Assembly (NCBI RefSeq): GCF_014653155.1
Contig: NZ_BNAF01000003.1
Location: forward strand, 124,001-188,000
Direction of reading: 5' to 3'
DNA: 64,000 nt
Source of the DNA: Sphingobacterium griseoflavum
GTDB taxonomy: Bacteria > Bacteroidota > Bacteroidia > Sphingobacteriales > Sphingobacteriaceae
This document shows, in pieces, positions 1-8,392 of this stretch. The notes beneath the pieces were generated by a model that was given only the letters and a program-made list of their open reading frames with translations, did not search any database and had not been told where the DNA came from. A program made the position numbers and the translations under genes. Position 1 is the first letter of the stretch. Every line of letters starts with the position of its first letter.

Positions 1-37
1 AATATTGCTGGGCAAGATGTTGTGCGCGAGTTTTTGT

Positions 38-64
38 GAGCCGATTAGGGGTGCTAATCGGCTC
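38..64. other. Hairpin with 10-bp perfect stem
   Basis: A perfect 10-bp inverted repeat (arms 38-47 and 55-64, GAGCCGATTA and its complement) with a 7-nt loop. Neither strand shows a clean T-run directly after the stem, so it is a transcription-ending or RNA-stabilising hairpin only by inference. It probably belongs to the transcription unit left of the window. Confidence 0.45.
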
Positions 65-201
65 ATAAGATCCCTATCCAAGTCTTAATCCACCTGAACT
101 ATGCAAGTACGGATACCTAGCGACCCGAAAAACGAGAAAGTATGCGTCCATCTGCCATGCACCGCGCTCACGAAATTACAACCGGAAAACACCAAAAAAA
201 T

Positions 202-239
202 ATTATTAAACTTTCAGTATGTTTTGAAAGTTTAATAAT
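202..239. promoter_or_regulatory. Operator palindrome of the GbsR-type regulator
   Basis: A perfect 15-bp inverted repeat (arms 202-216 and 225-239, ATTATTAAACTTTCA and its complement) separated by 8 bp. It lies directly in front of the regulator gene, and its right arm contains the -33 TTG of the predicted promoter, so a bound dimer should block transcription. Autoregulation is inferred from position. A weaker second copy lies at 782-811. Confidence 0.75.
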
Positions 240-253
240 CTTCCATATATTTG
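224..253 (+). promoter_or_regulatory. Bacteroidota-type promoter (TTG-N19-TATATTTG)
   Basis: TTG at 224-226 and TATATTTG at 246-253 match the phylum-specific -33/-7 consensus with a 19-nt spacer. The predicted transcription start falls within a few bases of the ATG at 258, so the regulator mRNA may be leaderless. Confidence 0.7.
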
Positions 254-257
254 TGTT

Positions 258-764
258 ATGGAACTAGCTGAAGCAAAGGTAAAATTTATTGAAACCTGGG
301 GTAAATTGGGCTCTGAATGGGGTATAAACCGTACCATGGCGCAAGTACATGCGCTGCTTTTGGTGTCTCCTGAAGCATTGACTACCGAAGAGATTATGGA
401 AACTTTACGTATCTCCCGCGGGAATGCAAATATGACCCTGAGGGATTTGATTGGGTGGGGATTGATCGAAAAACAACATAAGGCCGGTGAGCGCAAAGAA
501 TATTTCTACGCCGATAAGGATACGTGGAACATCGCCCGACAAGTAGCCAAGGAGCGCCGCAAAAGGGAGTTGGATCCGGTATTAAAAGTCTTGGAGGAGC
601 TTACGCAGGTGGAGGGTGACCAAAACGACCCGGCATACCAAACGTTCAACAAATCCGTGACGGACATCAATAAACTGGCAAAAAACGTCGATAAAACGCT
701 GGACACTATGTTTAAGGCCGAAGAAAATTGGTTTTGGGGCTCCTTATTCAAGCTATTTAAATAA
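258..764 (+). CDS. GbsR/MarR-family winged-helix transcriptional regulator
   Basis: A 168-residue cytoplasmic DNA-binding protein. Residues about 5-35 form the N-terminal helix typical of GbsR-like proteins (KFIETWGKLGSEWGINRTMAQ), and residues about 40-90 carry the winged helix-turn-helix, including the SRGNANMTLRDL recognition region and a charged wing (AGERKEYFY). The rest is helical and presumably dimerises. The start at 258 is kept because the conserved first helix needs it. The gene follows a perfect palindrome overlapping its promoter, so it most likely represses itself. It heads a same-strand group with the DCC-family and epimerase genes. The ligand is unknown; some relatives regulate osmoprotectant genes, but nothing here supports that role. 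Confidence 0.85.
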   Translation: MELAEAKVKFIETWGKLGSEWGINRTMAQVHALLLVSPEALTTEEIMETLRISRGNANMTLRDLIGWGLIEKQHKAGERKEYFYADKDTWNIARQVAKERRKRELDPVLKVLEELTQVEGDQNDPAYQTFNKSVTDINKLAKNVDKTLDTMFKAEENWFWGSLFKLFK

Positions 765-781
765 GCTATATTTTTTTGCCT

Positions 782-811
782 ATAATTTTCATTTAATACT
801 GAAAGTTCCAT
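782..811. promoter_or_regulatory. Second, imperfect copy of the GbsR-type operator
   Basis: TTTCA (787-791) and TGAAA (800-804) form the same half-site pair with the same 8-bp spacer as the perfect palindrome at 202-239, but the outer bases have diverged. It lies between the regulator and the DCC-family gene, where it could allow separate control of the downstream genes. Confidence 0.5.
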
Positions 812-828
812 AATAAAAATACGCAGTT

Positions 829-1668
829 ATGAAAGCACTTCAAGATCACCTGATTTTATTCGACGCCGAATGTCCGATGTGCCGCCTCTATACCCAGGCA
901 TTTGTAGACAGGGGCATGCTTGATAAAGACGGTCGGAAAGCCTATCAGGAATTCCCCGCAGACGCCTGCCCCCTACTCGATCGGCAACGTGCGGTAAACG
1001 AAATTGCACTGGTCAATCTAAAAACGGGCGATGTAACCTATGGTATCGAAAGTATCCTCAAAATTGTCAGCACATCATACCCGCTGCTAAGGCCGATCTT
1101 GCTCTTCAAGCCTTTCCTTTGGTTTATGCGCAAGCTCTACGCCTTTATTTCCTTCAATCGCCGGGTAATTATCCCAGCGCCTGTTTCTGCAGATACTTTT
1201 CAATTACAGCCCAGCTTCCGTCTACGCTATCGCCTAGCATACCTCGTGTTGACGTGGCTCATCACATCCGCTGTGCTCACCGCCTACGTACCCCTGATGG
1301 GCGATCTACTGCCCCAAGGCGCGTCCTACCGCGAGTATATCATCTGTGGCGGGCAGCTTTTTTTCCAGAGCGCCATCATCGGCCTTGCACAAAAGGGCAA
1401 ACACTGGGACTACCTAGGCAACATGATGACCATCTCTCTTGCGGGGGCTTTGCTGTTGCTCCCAATTCTGCTGCTGGCGCCGTGGTTGACCCTCCCTCCG
1501 ATGGTTTACGTCGGCTGTTTTCTGCTGGTCGCGGCAATGATGTTGCTCGAGCACATCCGCAGAACGAAGCTTTTGGGTATGGGGCAGCTGCTCACCATCT
1601 CTTGGGTGCTTTATCGTTTACTGGTTCTTTTATTCATTTTTCTATACGCAGCATATGATCACGTATAA
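829..1668 (+). CDS. DCC-family (DUF393) thiol-disulfide oxidoreductase with membrane C-terminus
   Basis: A 279-residue protein. Its N-terminus holds the thioredoxin-like DCC/DUF393 signature: a strand ending in FDAECPMC, with the redox CxxC at residues 15-18. DUF393 proteins are usually about 120-150 residues; here about 130 extra residues follow with roughly four hydrophobic segments (about 135-275), so the redox domain is tethered to the membrane. It sits 64 nt after the GbsR-type regulator, behind a second operator-like repeat, and its 3' end overlaps the next gene by 14 nt, which points to co-transcription and coupled translation. The substrate is unknown; function is known only at family level. 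Confidence 0.8.
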   Translation: MKALQDHLILFDAECPMCRLYTQAFVDRGMLDKDGRKAYQEFPADACPLLDRQRAVNEIALVNLKTGDVTYGIESILKIVSTSYPLLRPILLFKPFLWFMRKLYAFISFNRRVIIPAPVSADTFQLQPSFRLRYRLAYLVLTWLITSAVLTAYVPLMGDLLPQGASYREYIICGGQLFFQSAIIGLAQKGKHWDYLGNMMTISLAGALLLLPILLLAPWLTLPPMVYVGCFLLVAAMMLLEHIRRTKLLGMGQLLTISWVLYRLLVLLFIFLYAAYDHV

Positions 1669-2584
1669 CAAAATTATACTCGCCGGAGGCAATGGATACC
1701 TTGGTGGCGTATTAGCTCGATATTATAGTCCCCTCGCACGCGAAGTCATTATCCTCAGCCGGACGGCCAAGCCTGCGGATGGAAACATCAAGACGCTGCA
1801 TTGGGATGGTTGCACTGCTGGCGAATGGACCGCTAGTCTAGAAGACGCCGATCTCTTGGTTAACCTATGCGGAAAAAATGTAAACTGCCGCTACACGGAA
1901 GCCAACAAAGCAGCAATCATCCGATCGCGTGTCGTGCCCACCACGCTTCTAGGAACCGTGATCACGCATCTCCAAAAACCACCCAAACTGTGGATCAATA
2001 TCACCTCAGCGACAATCTATCGGCATGCCGAAGATCGTCCACAAGACGAAGAACGCGGGGAGCTGGGCTACGGCTTCTCTGTCGACGTTTGTCGGCAGTG
2101 GGAGGAGGCATTTTTCCAAACCGACACCCCTCGTACGCGCAAGATTGCCTTGCGCATGGGTATCGTCCTGGGTCGTAGCGATGGCGCATTTCCGCGTCTG
2201 CTCAATTTGGTCAAATGTGGCTTGGGCGGCAGACAGGGCAATGGCAAGCAGTATGTCTCTTGGGTACACGAACAGGATGCTGCCCAGTGTACGGAATGGT
2301 TACTGACGCATAACGACCTACAGGGAATAATCAATTGCACCGCACCCGAAGCATTGACGAATACCTTCTTCATGCAGCATATCCGCCAAGCAATCGGGAT
2401 CCCTTTCGGCCTACCTAGCCCTGCCTGGCTTTTGGAAATTGGCGCAACGTTGATCGGTACAGAAACGGAGTTGATCCTTAAAAGCCGATGGGTGCTCCCG
2501 CAGCGGCTGCTGGATAGCGGGTATCCATTTCTTTTTGCTAAAGCCGAGCATGCAATAAAAGACCTGTTGCGTATCCGGGGCTAA
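1655..2584 (+). CDS. TIGR01777-type NAD(P)-binding epimerase/oxidoreductase (YfcH-like)
   Basis: A 309-residue short-chain-dehydrogenase-like protein. The Rossmann nucleotide motif AGGNGYLGG is at residues about 10-18, and the family motifs NLCGKNVNCRY (about 69-79), the active-site region NITSATIYRH and a C-terminal DUF1731-like tail (residues about 255-305) are present. Length equals the family norm. The start overlaps the DCC-family gene by 14 nt. The family has no firmly assigned substrate; the pairing with a DUF393 redox protein under a GbsR-type regulator suggests a shared stress or membrane-redox role, which is inference. Confidence 0.85.
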   Translation: MITYNKIILAGGNGYLGGVLARYYSPLAREVIILSRTAKPADGNIKTLHWDGCTAGEWTASLEDADLLVNLCGKNVNCRYTEANKAAIIRSRVVPTTLLGTVITHLQKPPKLWINITSATIYRHAEDRPQDEERGELGYGFSVDVCRQWEEAFFQTDTPRTRKIALRMGIVLGRSDGAFPRLLNLVKCGLGGRQGNGKQYVSWVHEQDAAQCTEWLLTHNDLQGIINCTAPEALTNTFFMQHIRQAIGIPFGLPSPAWLLEIGATLIGTETELILKSRWVLPQRLLDSGYPFLFAKAEHAIKDLLRIRG

Positions 2585-2805
2585 ACCGATGATACGTCGT
2601 TAGCAGCCCCAGCTGCCAGGTGGGGGCTAGGGTTTCTTCACAACAGGTAAAAGCGGTTGATCAAGGCTTGTGCGTCGTGTTCAATTGCGGGATTTCCTGC
2701 CGCCCGGCCACGGATAATTTCGATCATGCGACTGTCTAGCCATATTCCTATTTCAAATCCAGATAAGTTGATACAATATGTTGATTTTTTGAATGGAAAT
2801 GGCAA

Positions 2806-2835
2806 TCGGTAGCGAAACCTTCCTACCTATATTTG
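2806..2835 (+). promoter_or_regulatory. Candidate promoter of the SusC/SusD locus
   Basis: TATATTTG at 2828-2835 is a perfect Bacteroidota -7 element. With the preferred 19-nt spacer the -33 position reads TCG (2806-2808), one mismatch from TTG. Transcription would start near 2840, leaving a leader of about 20 nt before the SusC ATG at 2861. Confidence 0.5.
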
Positions 2836-2860
2836 CTAGGTAAACCTAATTGAAGTTGAC

Positions 2861-5800
2861 ATGATACATTTCGCAGTCCTTTTCGGCCTTCTGTCGTCTG
2901 GACCAATCACTTGGTCCGATGCACCACTGAAGGCTTCTCCGGTACACACATCCAGTTACCATATGCCACGGGAAATAATCTCGTTGAACACGCGGCAAAC
3001 GAAGGTGTTGACGGGAATCGTAACTGACCAAAGCGGCACACCCCTTCCAGGTGTCTCCGTCACGGAAAAAGGAACGAACAGTGCGGCCAGCACGGATGCA
3101 AACGGACGCTATTCCATCACGCTGCAAAGCGATACGGCCATCTTAATTTTCTCTTCTGTCGGATACTCGGCCTTAGAAGTCTCCTCGGCAGGCAAACAAA
3201 CATTGGACGTGCTGTTGCAATCCGATGCCGCAAACCTCGATGAGGTCGTCGTGATTGGTTACCAGTCCATAAGAAAGAAAGACCTGACAGGCGCCGCCTC
3301 GGTGGTATCCGTAAGAAACACCGAAGCCAAGGTGGCGCGCTCGCTGCCCGAGGCCTTGCAGGGGCAATCTTCCGGATTGGTTGTCCGAAACTCCGGCGGA
3401 CCGGGCCAAGGGGCCGTCGTCAATATCCGTGGGCTTAGCACCTTATACGGAAATGCCAGCCCCTTATATGTTATCGACGGCATGCTCTCCGACCCGAACG
3501 TCACCATCAATACCAATGATATAGAGAGTATTCAGGTATTAAAGGATGCATCTGCCGCAGCCATCTATGGGGCACGCTCGGCAAACGGCGTTATCATCAT
3601 CACGACAAAAAAGGGAAAAACGGGACCTATGCAGGTCAACGCTTCTGCCCGATACAGCGTCACAAACTTGCCCAAGATGTACGATATGATGAATGGCTCC
3701 GAATATGTTGCCATGAATAGCCAAGCCTATCAAAATGCAGGGTACACGCCTCAAGCGTCTGTGGCAAACTATGACGGTACCGATGTCAACTGGGCGGATG
3801 AGCTTTTCCGCACCGGCGGCATCCAAGACTACAACGTGTCCATAGCGGGCGGTGGTGAAACATCGAAATACTACATGTCGGGTTCTTATTTCAAAGATGT
3901 AGGCACGATGATCGAGCGAAAATTTGATCGTGCGGCATTCCGTATCAACACCGAAGGCTCGCGCGGAAGGGTGCGCGTTGGCGAAAACATCTTGATCTCC
4001 TCGTCCTATGGGCAATCTCCTTTTTCAGGCGGTGCTTTTGGCGGAAACCCTTTTTACGATGCCTTTAACATGCTGCCCATCATTCCTATCCGCGGTCAGG
4101 AATTTATCAGCGAAGCCAATCCTGGCGGTTGGGGTATTGGCTCCAACAATGCGCGCACCTATTCTCGAAACCAGATCGCACAGGCCTACATCACCAACTC
4201 TTCCTACAACTATGTAAAGATAATGGGCAATCTGTATGGTGAAGTCGATGTGCTGGATTGGCTTACCTACCGCTTAAATGCAGGATTGGAAACCAGCTTT
4301 GATAAAAATACGGCATTGCGCGGCAAAGGCATTTGGTATTGGAACCAGATCGACCCGCCCACACGGATCGATGAAGAACGCTCGCAATTTTTAAGTTATC
4401 TATTCGAGCATACCTTAAACTTCAATAAAACAATCGACAAACACCAGATCAATGGTGTCGTAGGCTACACCCAGCAGACCATTGGTCGGACAGGCATCGG
4501 TGCCGGAAAAACCAATTTGCTTGCCTCTGCCGACGAATATTTTACGACCATCAATTCGGCAACAGGCGAGAGCATCGCTTCCGGCAGCCGCGGCAGAAAT
4601 TTCATAGACTCTTGGTTGGGTCGATTGAATTATACCTATGACGACCGCTATCTTGCCACGTTTACATTCCGGTCCGATAAAGACTCCCGCTTTGGAAAAG
4701 ACTACCGCAATGGCTTTTTTCCGTCTGGGGCACTGGCCTGGCGATTAAGCAATGAAGATTTTTATAACGTAAGCTGGATGCCCGACTTCAAGCTACGGGG
4801 GTCTTATGGCGTCTTAGGGGCCGTGAACCTGTCCAACTACCAGTATGTAGGTTTTGTCAACCAAGCCCCTCGTGCGGTTTTTGGTTCAGGCATGCAGGAA
4901 ACGCAGGTTGGCGGTGCGCAGGTAACCTTGGTTGATCCCAACCTGAGGTGGGAGGAAAAAGCAACGTTAAACCTCGGCTTTGACGCAGCGCTCTTCAACT
5001 CGCAGCTCACCCTATCCGTGGACGCCTTTCGCGCCGTCACGTCCGATGTCTTGCTGTTTCTGCCTATTCCCGGATACTTAGGCAGTGTAGGCAGTCCCGG
5101 CCTCATGACAAATATCGGGTCTATTGAAAACAAAGGTTTAGAGTTTGAGCTGGGCTACCGCCCGAATAGCACCCGCGAAGATGGGTTCCGGTGGGATATC
5201 TCCGGGAACCTAAGTTTTATCCGCAATAAGGTACTTTCACTTGGTAATTTGGGCATTGACCCCATTACGGGCTTACCGAGAAACTATATCCAATCCGGCA
5301 ATACCAGAACCCAAGTAGGCCGTTCCATCGGCGAATACTACCTCATCTTAACCGACGGCCTCTTCCAGAACCAAGCCGAAATTGATGCGCACCGTGCGCA
5401 GGCCGGTATTGCCAAACCGGGCGATGTGCGTTACGTAAACCTGCTGGACAGAGGTACCGACAACGACATCACCCCCGATGACCGAACCTACGCTGGCTCG
5501 CCATGGCCCGTCTTTACCTCGGGTGTCACCTGGAATGCATATTACAAAAACTTTACCTTCAATATGCAGCTGTATGGCGTGGTGGGCACCAAGCTGTACA
5601 ACGATTTGCGCCGCGATTTTGATGGCATGGGCTATTCCAACTACCGCCGTGGCATTGTTCCCTGGACAGCCGAAAACCCGACAGACTTCCCCCGTTTAGG
5701 CGTTTCCTACACCAGCAATACAGCTGGTGATCCCAGCGTAGACCAAGGGATTATTTCAAACGTGCGTGGTGATACCGACCGCTGGTTGGAGAATGGTTCT

Positions 5801-6037
5801 TATCTGCGGTTAAGCAATGTGCAGTTGGGATACAATATGCCGCAACGCATATTGAAACACTTACACATCCCCTCCTTGCAGGTGTATGTAAGTGGGCAAA
5901 ACCTATTCACCCTCACAAACTATACAGGATTGGATCCCGACGTAGTGGGCGCCAATGCCAATCTAGAACCCGGCGTGGATGTAGGAGCCTGGCCACCGAA
6001 CAGGATATTTTCTTTTGGAATATCGTTAGGGCTATAA
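2861..6037 (+). CDS. SusC/RagA-family TonB-dependent outer-membrane receptor
   Basis: A 1058-residue outer-membrane transporter that, with SusD, imports oligosaccharides using TonB energy. A short hydrophobic start is followed by the carboxypeptidase-D-like extension (LTGIVTDQSGTPLPGVSVTEKGT, residues about 50-125), a TonB-box-like stretch (LDEVVVIGYQ), the plug (about 140-250, with PLYVIDGM and the DIESIQVLKDASAAAIYG signature) and a beta-barrel ending in an aromatic strand (FSFGISLGL). Length is normal for SusC. It lies 27 nt before SusD, so the two form one unit. No hybrid two-component or sigma/anti-sigma regulator lies beside it, so control is either remote or constitutive. Substrate is unknown; the GH43 enzyme downstream suggests arabinose- or xylose-containing glycans. 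Confidence 0.95.
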   Translation: MIHFAVLFGLLSSGPITWSDAPLKASPVHTSSYHMPREIISLNTRQTKVLTGIVTDQSGTPLPGVSVTEKGTNSAASTDANGRYSITLQSDTAILIFSSVGYSALEVSSAGKQTLDVLLQSDAANLDEVVVIGYQSIRKKDLTGAASVVSVRNTEAKVARSLPEALQGQSSGLVVRNSGGPGQGAVVNIRGLSTLYGNASPLYVIDGMLSDPNVTINTNDIESIQVLKDASAAAIYGARSANGVIIITTKKGKTGPMQVNASARYSVTNLPKMYDMMNGSEYVAMNSQAYQNAGYTPQASVANYDGTDVNWADELFRTGGIQDYNVSIAGGGETSKYYMSGSYFKDVGTMIERKFDRAAFRINTEGSRGRVRVGENILISSSYGQSPFSGGAFGGNPFYDAFNMLPIIPIRGQEFISEANPGGWGIGSNNARTYSRNQIAQAYITNSSYNYVKIMGNLYGEVDVLDWLTYRLNAGLETSFDKNTALRGKGIWYWNQIDPPTRIDEERSQFLSYLFEHTLNFNKTIDKHQINGVVGYTQQTIGRTGIGAGKTNLLASADEYFTTINSATGESIASGSRGRNFIDSWLGRLNYTYDDRYLATFTFRSDKDSRFGKDYRNGFFPSGALAWRLSNEDFYNVSWMPDFKLRGSYGVLGAVNLSNYQYVGFVNQAPRAVFGSGMQETQVGGAQVTLVDPNLRWEEKATLNLGFDAALFNSQLTLSVDAFRAVTSDVLLFLPIPGYLGSVGSPGLMTNIGSIENKGLEFELGYRPNSTREDGFRWDISGNLSFIRNKVLSLGNLGIDPITGLPRNYIQSGNTRTQVGRSIGEYYLILTDGLFQNQAEIDAHRAQAGIAKPGDVRYVNLLDRGTDNDITPDDRTYAGSPWPVFTSGVTWNAYYKNFTFNMQLYGVVGTKLYNDLRRDFDGMGYSNYRRGIVPWTAENPTDFPRLGVSYTSNTAGDPSVDQGIISNVRGDTDRWLENGSYLRLSNVQLGYNMPQRILKHLHIPSLQVYVSGQNLFTLTNYTGLDPDVVGANANLEPGVDVGAWPPNRIFSFGISLGL

Positions 6038-6064
6038 TCAATCGAACAGACAAAGAACTTTACC

Positions 6065-7606
6065 ATGAAAAGATCAATCATATTCATATTTACAACATTA
6101 GCCATTCTAGGCACCAGTTGTCAACGGAATTTCGACGAACCTAACCCTGATATGCTGACCGTGGAGTCCTTTTGGCGAGACGAAAGTGATGCGCTCAAAG
6201 GAATAAACTCCGTTTACAGCGCACTCAACAGGGGCAGTTCCTACTACAACCGGGGCATGCATTTTCTTTACCTGCTACGCTCCGACGAAGGGTTTGGCTC
6301 GGGGGGCGACATCGGTCTCAACAACAATATGTCCTTCGCTTTTACCAGCAATAACACCAGTGCCGACGCGTGGAATGCCATTTTCCATGCGAATTTCCGC
6401 GCAAATCAGGTCATCCTCAACGTGCCCCAGATTGCCATGAACGAGACGGTCAAGAAACGTATTATCGCCGAAGCAAAATTTCTGCGAGCCCTCAACTACT
6501 TTAACCTTGTGGTGTTTTGGGGGCGACCACCACTGGTCTTGACACCCTTAACGGCGACCGATTATCCGGCCAATGCAACACCTGAACAGGTCTATGCGCA
6601 GATCGTGCAGGATCTCAGCGAAGCTGCGGCAGATTTGCCCGTCTCCTACTCGGGCGCCGATATAGGCCGCGTTACGAAAGGAGCCGCACACGGCTTACTG
6701 GCAAAGGCATACCTGCAGCAAGGAAAGTTTAGCGAAGCGAAAACGGCGATGGACTGGTTGGTGACAGGCGAAGGCGCGGGCAATTACGCCTTGATGGAAA
6801 ATTATGCGGACAATTTTAAGCAAACCGCTGAGAATAACCGGGAATCGGTATACGAAATACAATACAAGGAAAACGCAGCCGAGAATGGCGATGACGATAC
6901 CAACCCCGGCATAAGCCTGAATACGGGTGCTTCGGTTCCCAAATTCTTGGCCCCGCCGAATCCAGGGCCAGGTTATGCAGATGGCGGTGCCAGACGATGG
7001 ATTGTGGACAGTTTCGAAGAAGAACGAACCATCGATGACCGCCGGGATCCTCGTGCCGCAGTCAGTTTCCTTTACGACAACGCCGACGAGCGCGGCCCTG
7101 CTTTCACCATGGTATACGGCCAGGTGTGGCAAGCCATCTACGGCGGTAACGATAAGCGCGTATGGTTTCGGAAACTATTGAACGATGACTCCAAAAGTGG
7201 CGAAAGCTTCAGTTCGCCCAACAATTACCGTATGATCCGTTACGCGGATATCCTCTTGATGTACGCAGAATGCTTGAATGAGCTCGGGCAGACAGCGACG
7301 GCTTACCCCTATGTTGATCGGGTTCGATCTCGGGTGAACATGCGCACGCTGACGGTGGCCAAGCCAGGTTTGGATCAGTCGGCTTTTCGCCAACAGATCA
7401 AGAAAGAACGGCTGTTGGAGTTGGCGGGCGAAGGCTGGCGCTATTTCGACATGGTGCGCTGGGGCGAGCTAAGCAACAACTTAAACACCTTGCGCCAACG
7501 CGATCCTGACTTTAACAACTTTGTACCGGGTAAGCACGAGTGGTATCCCATCCCACAATCGGATATCGACAACAGTGCAAACCTTACGCAGAACCCAGGC
7601 TATTAA
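6065..7606 (+). CDS. SusD/RagB-family surface glycan-binding lipoprotein
   Basis: A 513-residue lipoprotein with signal peptide and lipobox ending at Cys19 (ILGTSC). The typical SusD pattern is present: helical N-terminal part with the VESFWRDESDALKGINSVYSAL region, TPR-like helices with AEAKFLRALNYFNLVVFWG, GAAHGLLAKAYLQQGKF, and the C-terminal family block with RYADILLMYAECLNEL, ERLLELAGEGWRYFDMVRWG and a closing WYPIPQSDIDNS. It caps the SusC pore on the cell surface and captures glycans. SusC lies 27 nt upstream. Confidence 0.95.
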   Translation: MKRSIIFIFTTLAILGTSCQRNFDEPNPDMLTVESFWRDESDALKGINSVYSALNRGSSYYNRGMHFLYLLRSDEGFGSGGDIGLNNNMSFAFTSNNTSADAWNAIFHANFRANQVILNVPQIAMNETVKKRIIAEAKFLRALNYFNLVVFWGRPPLVLTPLTATDYPANATPEQVYAQIVQDLSEAAADLPVSYSGADIGRVTKGAAHGLLAKAYLQQGKFSEAKTAMDWLVTGEGAGNYALMENYADNFKQTAENNRESVYEIQYKENAAENGDDDTNPGISLNTGASVPKFLAPPNPGPGYADGGARRWIVDSFEEERTIDDRRDPRAAVSFLYDNADERGPAFTMVYGQVWQAIYGGNDKRVWFRKLLNDDSKSGESFSSPNNYRMIRYADILLMYAECLNELGQTATAYPYVDRVRSRVNMRTLTVAKPGLDQSAFRQQIKKERLLELAGEGWRYFDMVRWGELSNNLNTLRQRDPDFNNFVPGKHEWYPIPQSDIDNSANLTQNPGY

Positions 7607-7626
7607 AATTTGATCAAAAAAACAGA

Positions 7627-8391
7627 ATGATGAAAAACTTATGCTATATCATCGCGATCAGCTTGCTGTTTATCTGCAGTGGCTGTGAACGCGAAGAGGA
7701 AATTCCGTCGAGCACCGTTCCGCCGACGATCAGCTTATCGGCAGACAGCGTAGCGATAGCTTCCGGCAAATACATATTGCGCGCCGAAGGAGTGAGCGCC
7801 TATGGAGGGCCTCAGCTCCAACAAGTAGACTTTTACAAGGGCGGCGAAAAAATTGGCGAGAAAGCGGTTGCCCCCTACACCTTCGAGTACGATGTTCAGG
7901 AAAACGTCCCTGACCAACAGCTCTCTTTCCACGCCGTTTTAATAGACCGCGCCGGCAACGCGATAAAGAGCAACGAAGTGCAGGCCAAAGTCAGGGTGCT
8001 TCCGATCCGCATCGAAGCGGAAAATGCGACCCTGCGCGGCTTAGCGCGCGTGGCAAACGACCAAGAAACAAGACAGACTTCCTCCAACCAAGCCAAGGTG
8101 GGTGCCATCGACAACGCCTCCAGCGGCATCGATGCCACCATACAAATTCTTGCTGCCGGCGACTACCTCATCCGCATAGCCGCAGGAACGGGTTTTGACG
8201 GCACTTCCCATAAGGTCTATATTGATGATCAGGAGTCCACCGCCCAAATATATGCTATCCCCAACAGGGGTTGGAACGTGTGGCAGACTTTCGATCTGAC
8301 GTTTCCGCTGGAAGCAGGCCCGCATAAGATCAGTATCCGCCACCAGTCGATGTATGGCGAGCTAGATTATTTCGAATATTCCAAACTTTAA
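7627..8391 (+). CDS. Surface lipoprotein with Ig-like and CBM6/35-like modules
   Basis: A 254-residue lipoprotein starting MMKNLCYII, with lipobox Cys20 (FICSGC). The frame stays open back to 7540, but the ATG at 7627 (or 7630) is chosen because it places the signal peptide at the N-terminus and clears the SusD stop. Residues about 35-115 look like a bacterial Ig-like domain (VDFYKGGEKIGEKAVAPYTFEYDV). Residues about 125-253 resemble a CBM6/CBM35 beta-sandwich: IEAENATL at its start, GDYLIRIAAG, and WNVWQTFDLTF...GPHKISIRH near the end. It occupies the SusE/SusF position and probably binds the glycan at the surface. No catalytic residues are recognised. Confidence 0.8.
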   Translation: MMKNLCYIIAISLLFICSGCEREEEIPSSTVPPTISLSADSVAIASGKYILRAEGVSAYGGPQLQQVDFYKGGEKIGEKAVAPYTFEYDVQENVPDQQLSFHAVLIDRAGNAIKSNEVQAKVRVLPIRIEAENATLRGLARVANDQETRQTSSNQAKVGAIDNASSGIDATIQILAAGDYLIRIAAGTGFDGTSHKVYIDDQESTAQIYAIPNRGWNVWQTFDLTFPLEAGPHKISIRHQSMYGELDYFEYSKL

Positions 8392-8392
8392 T

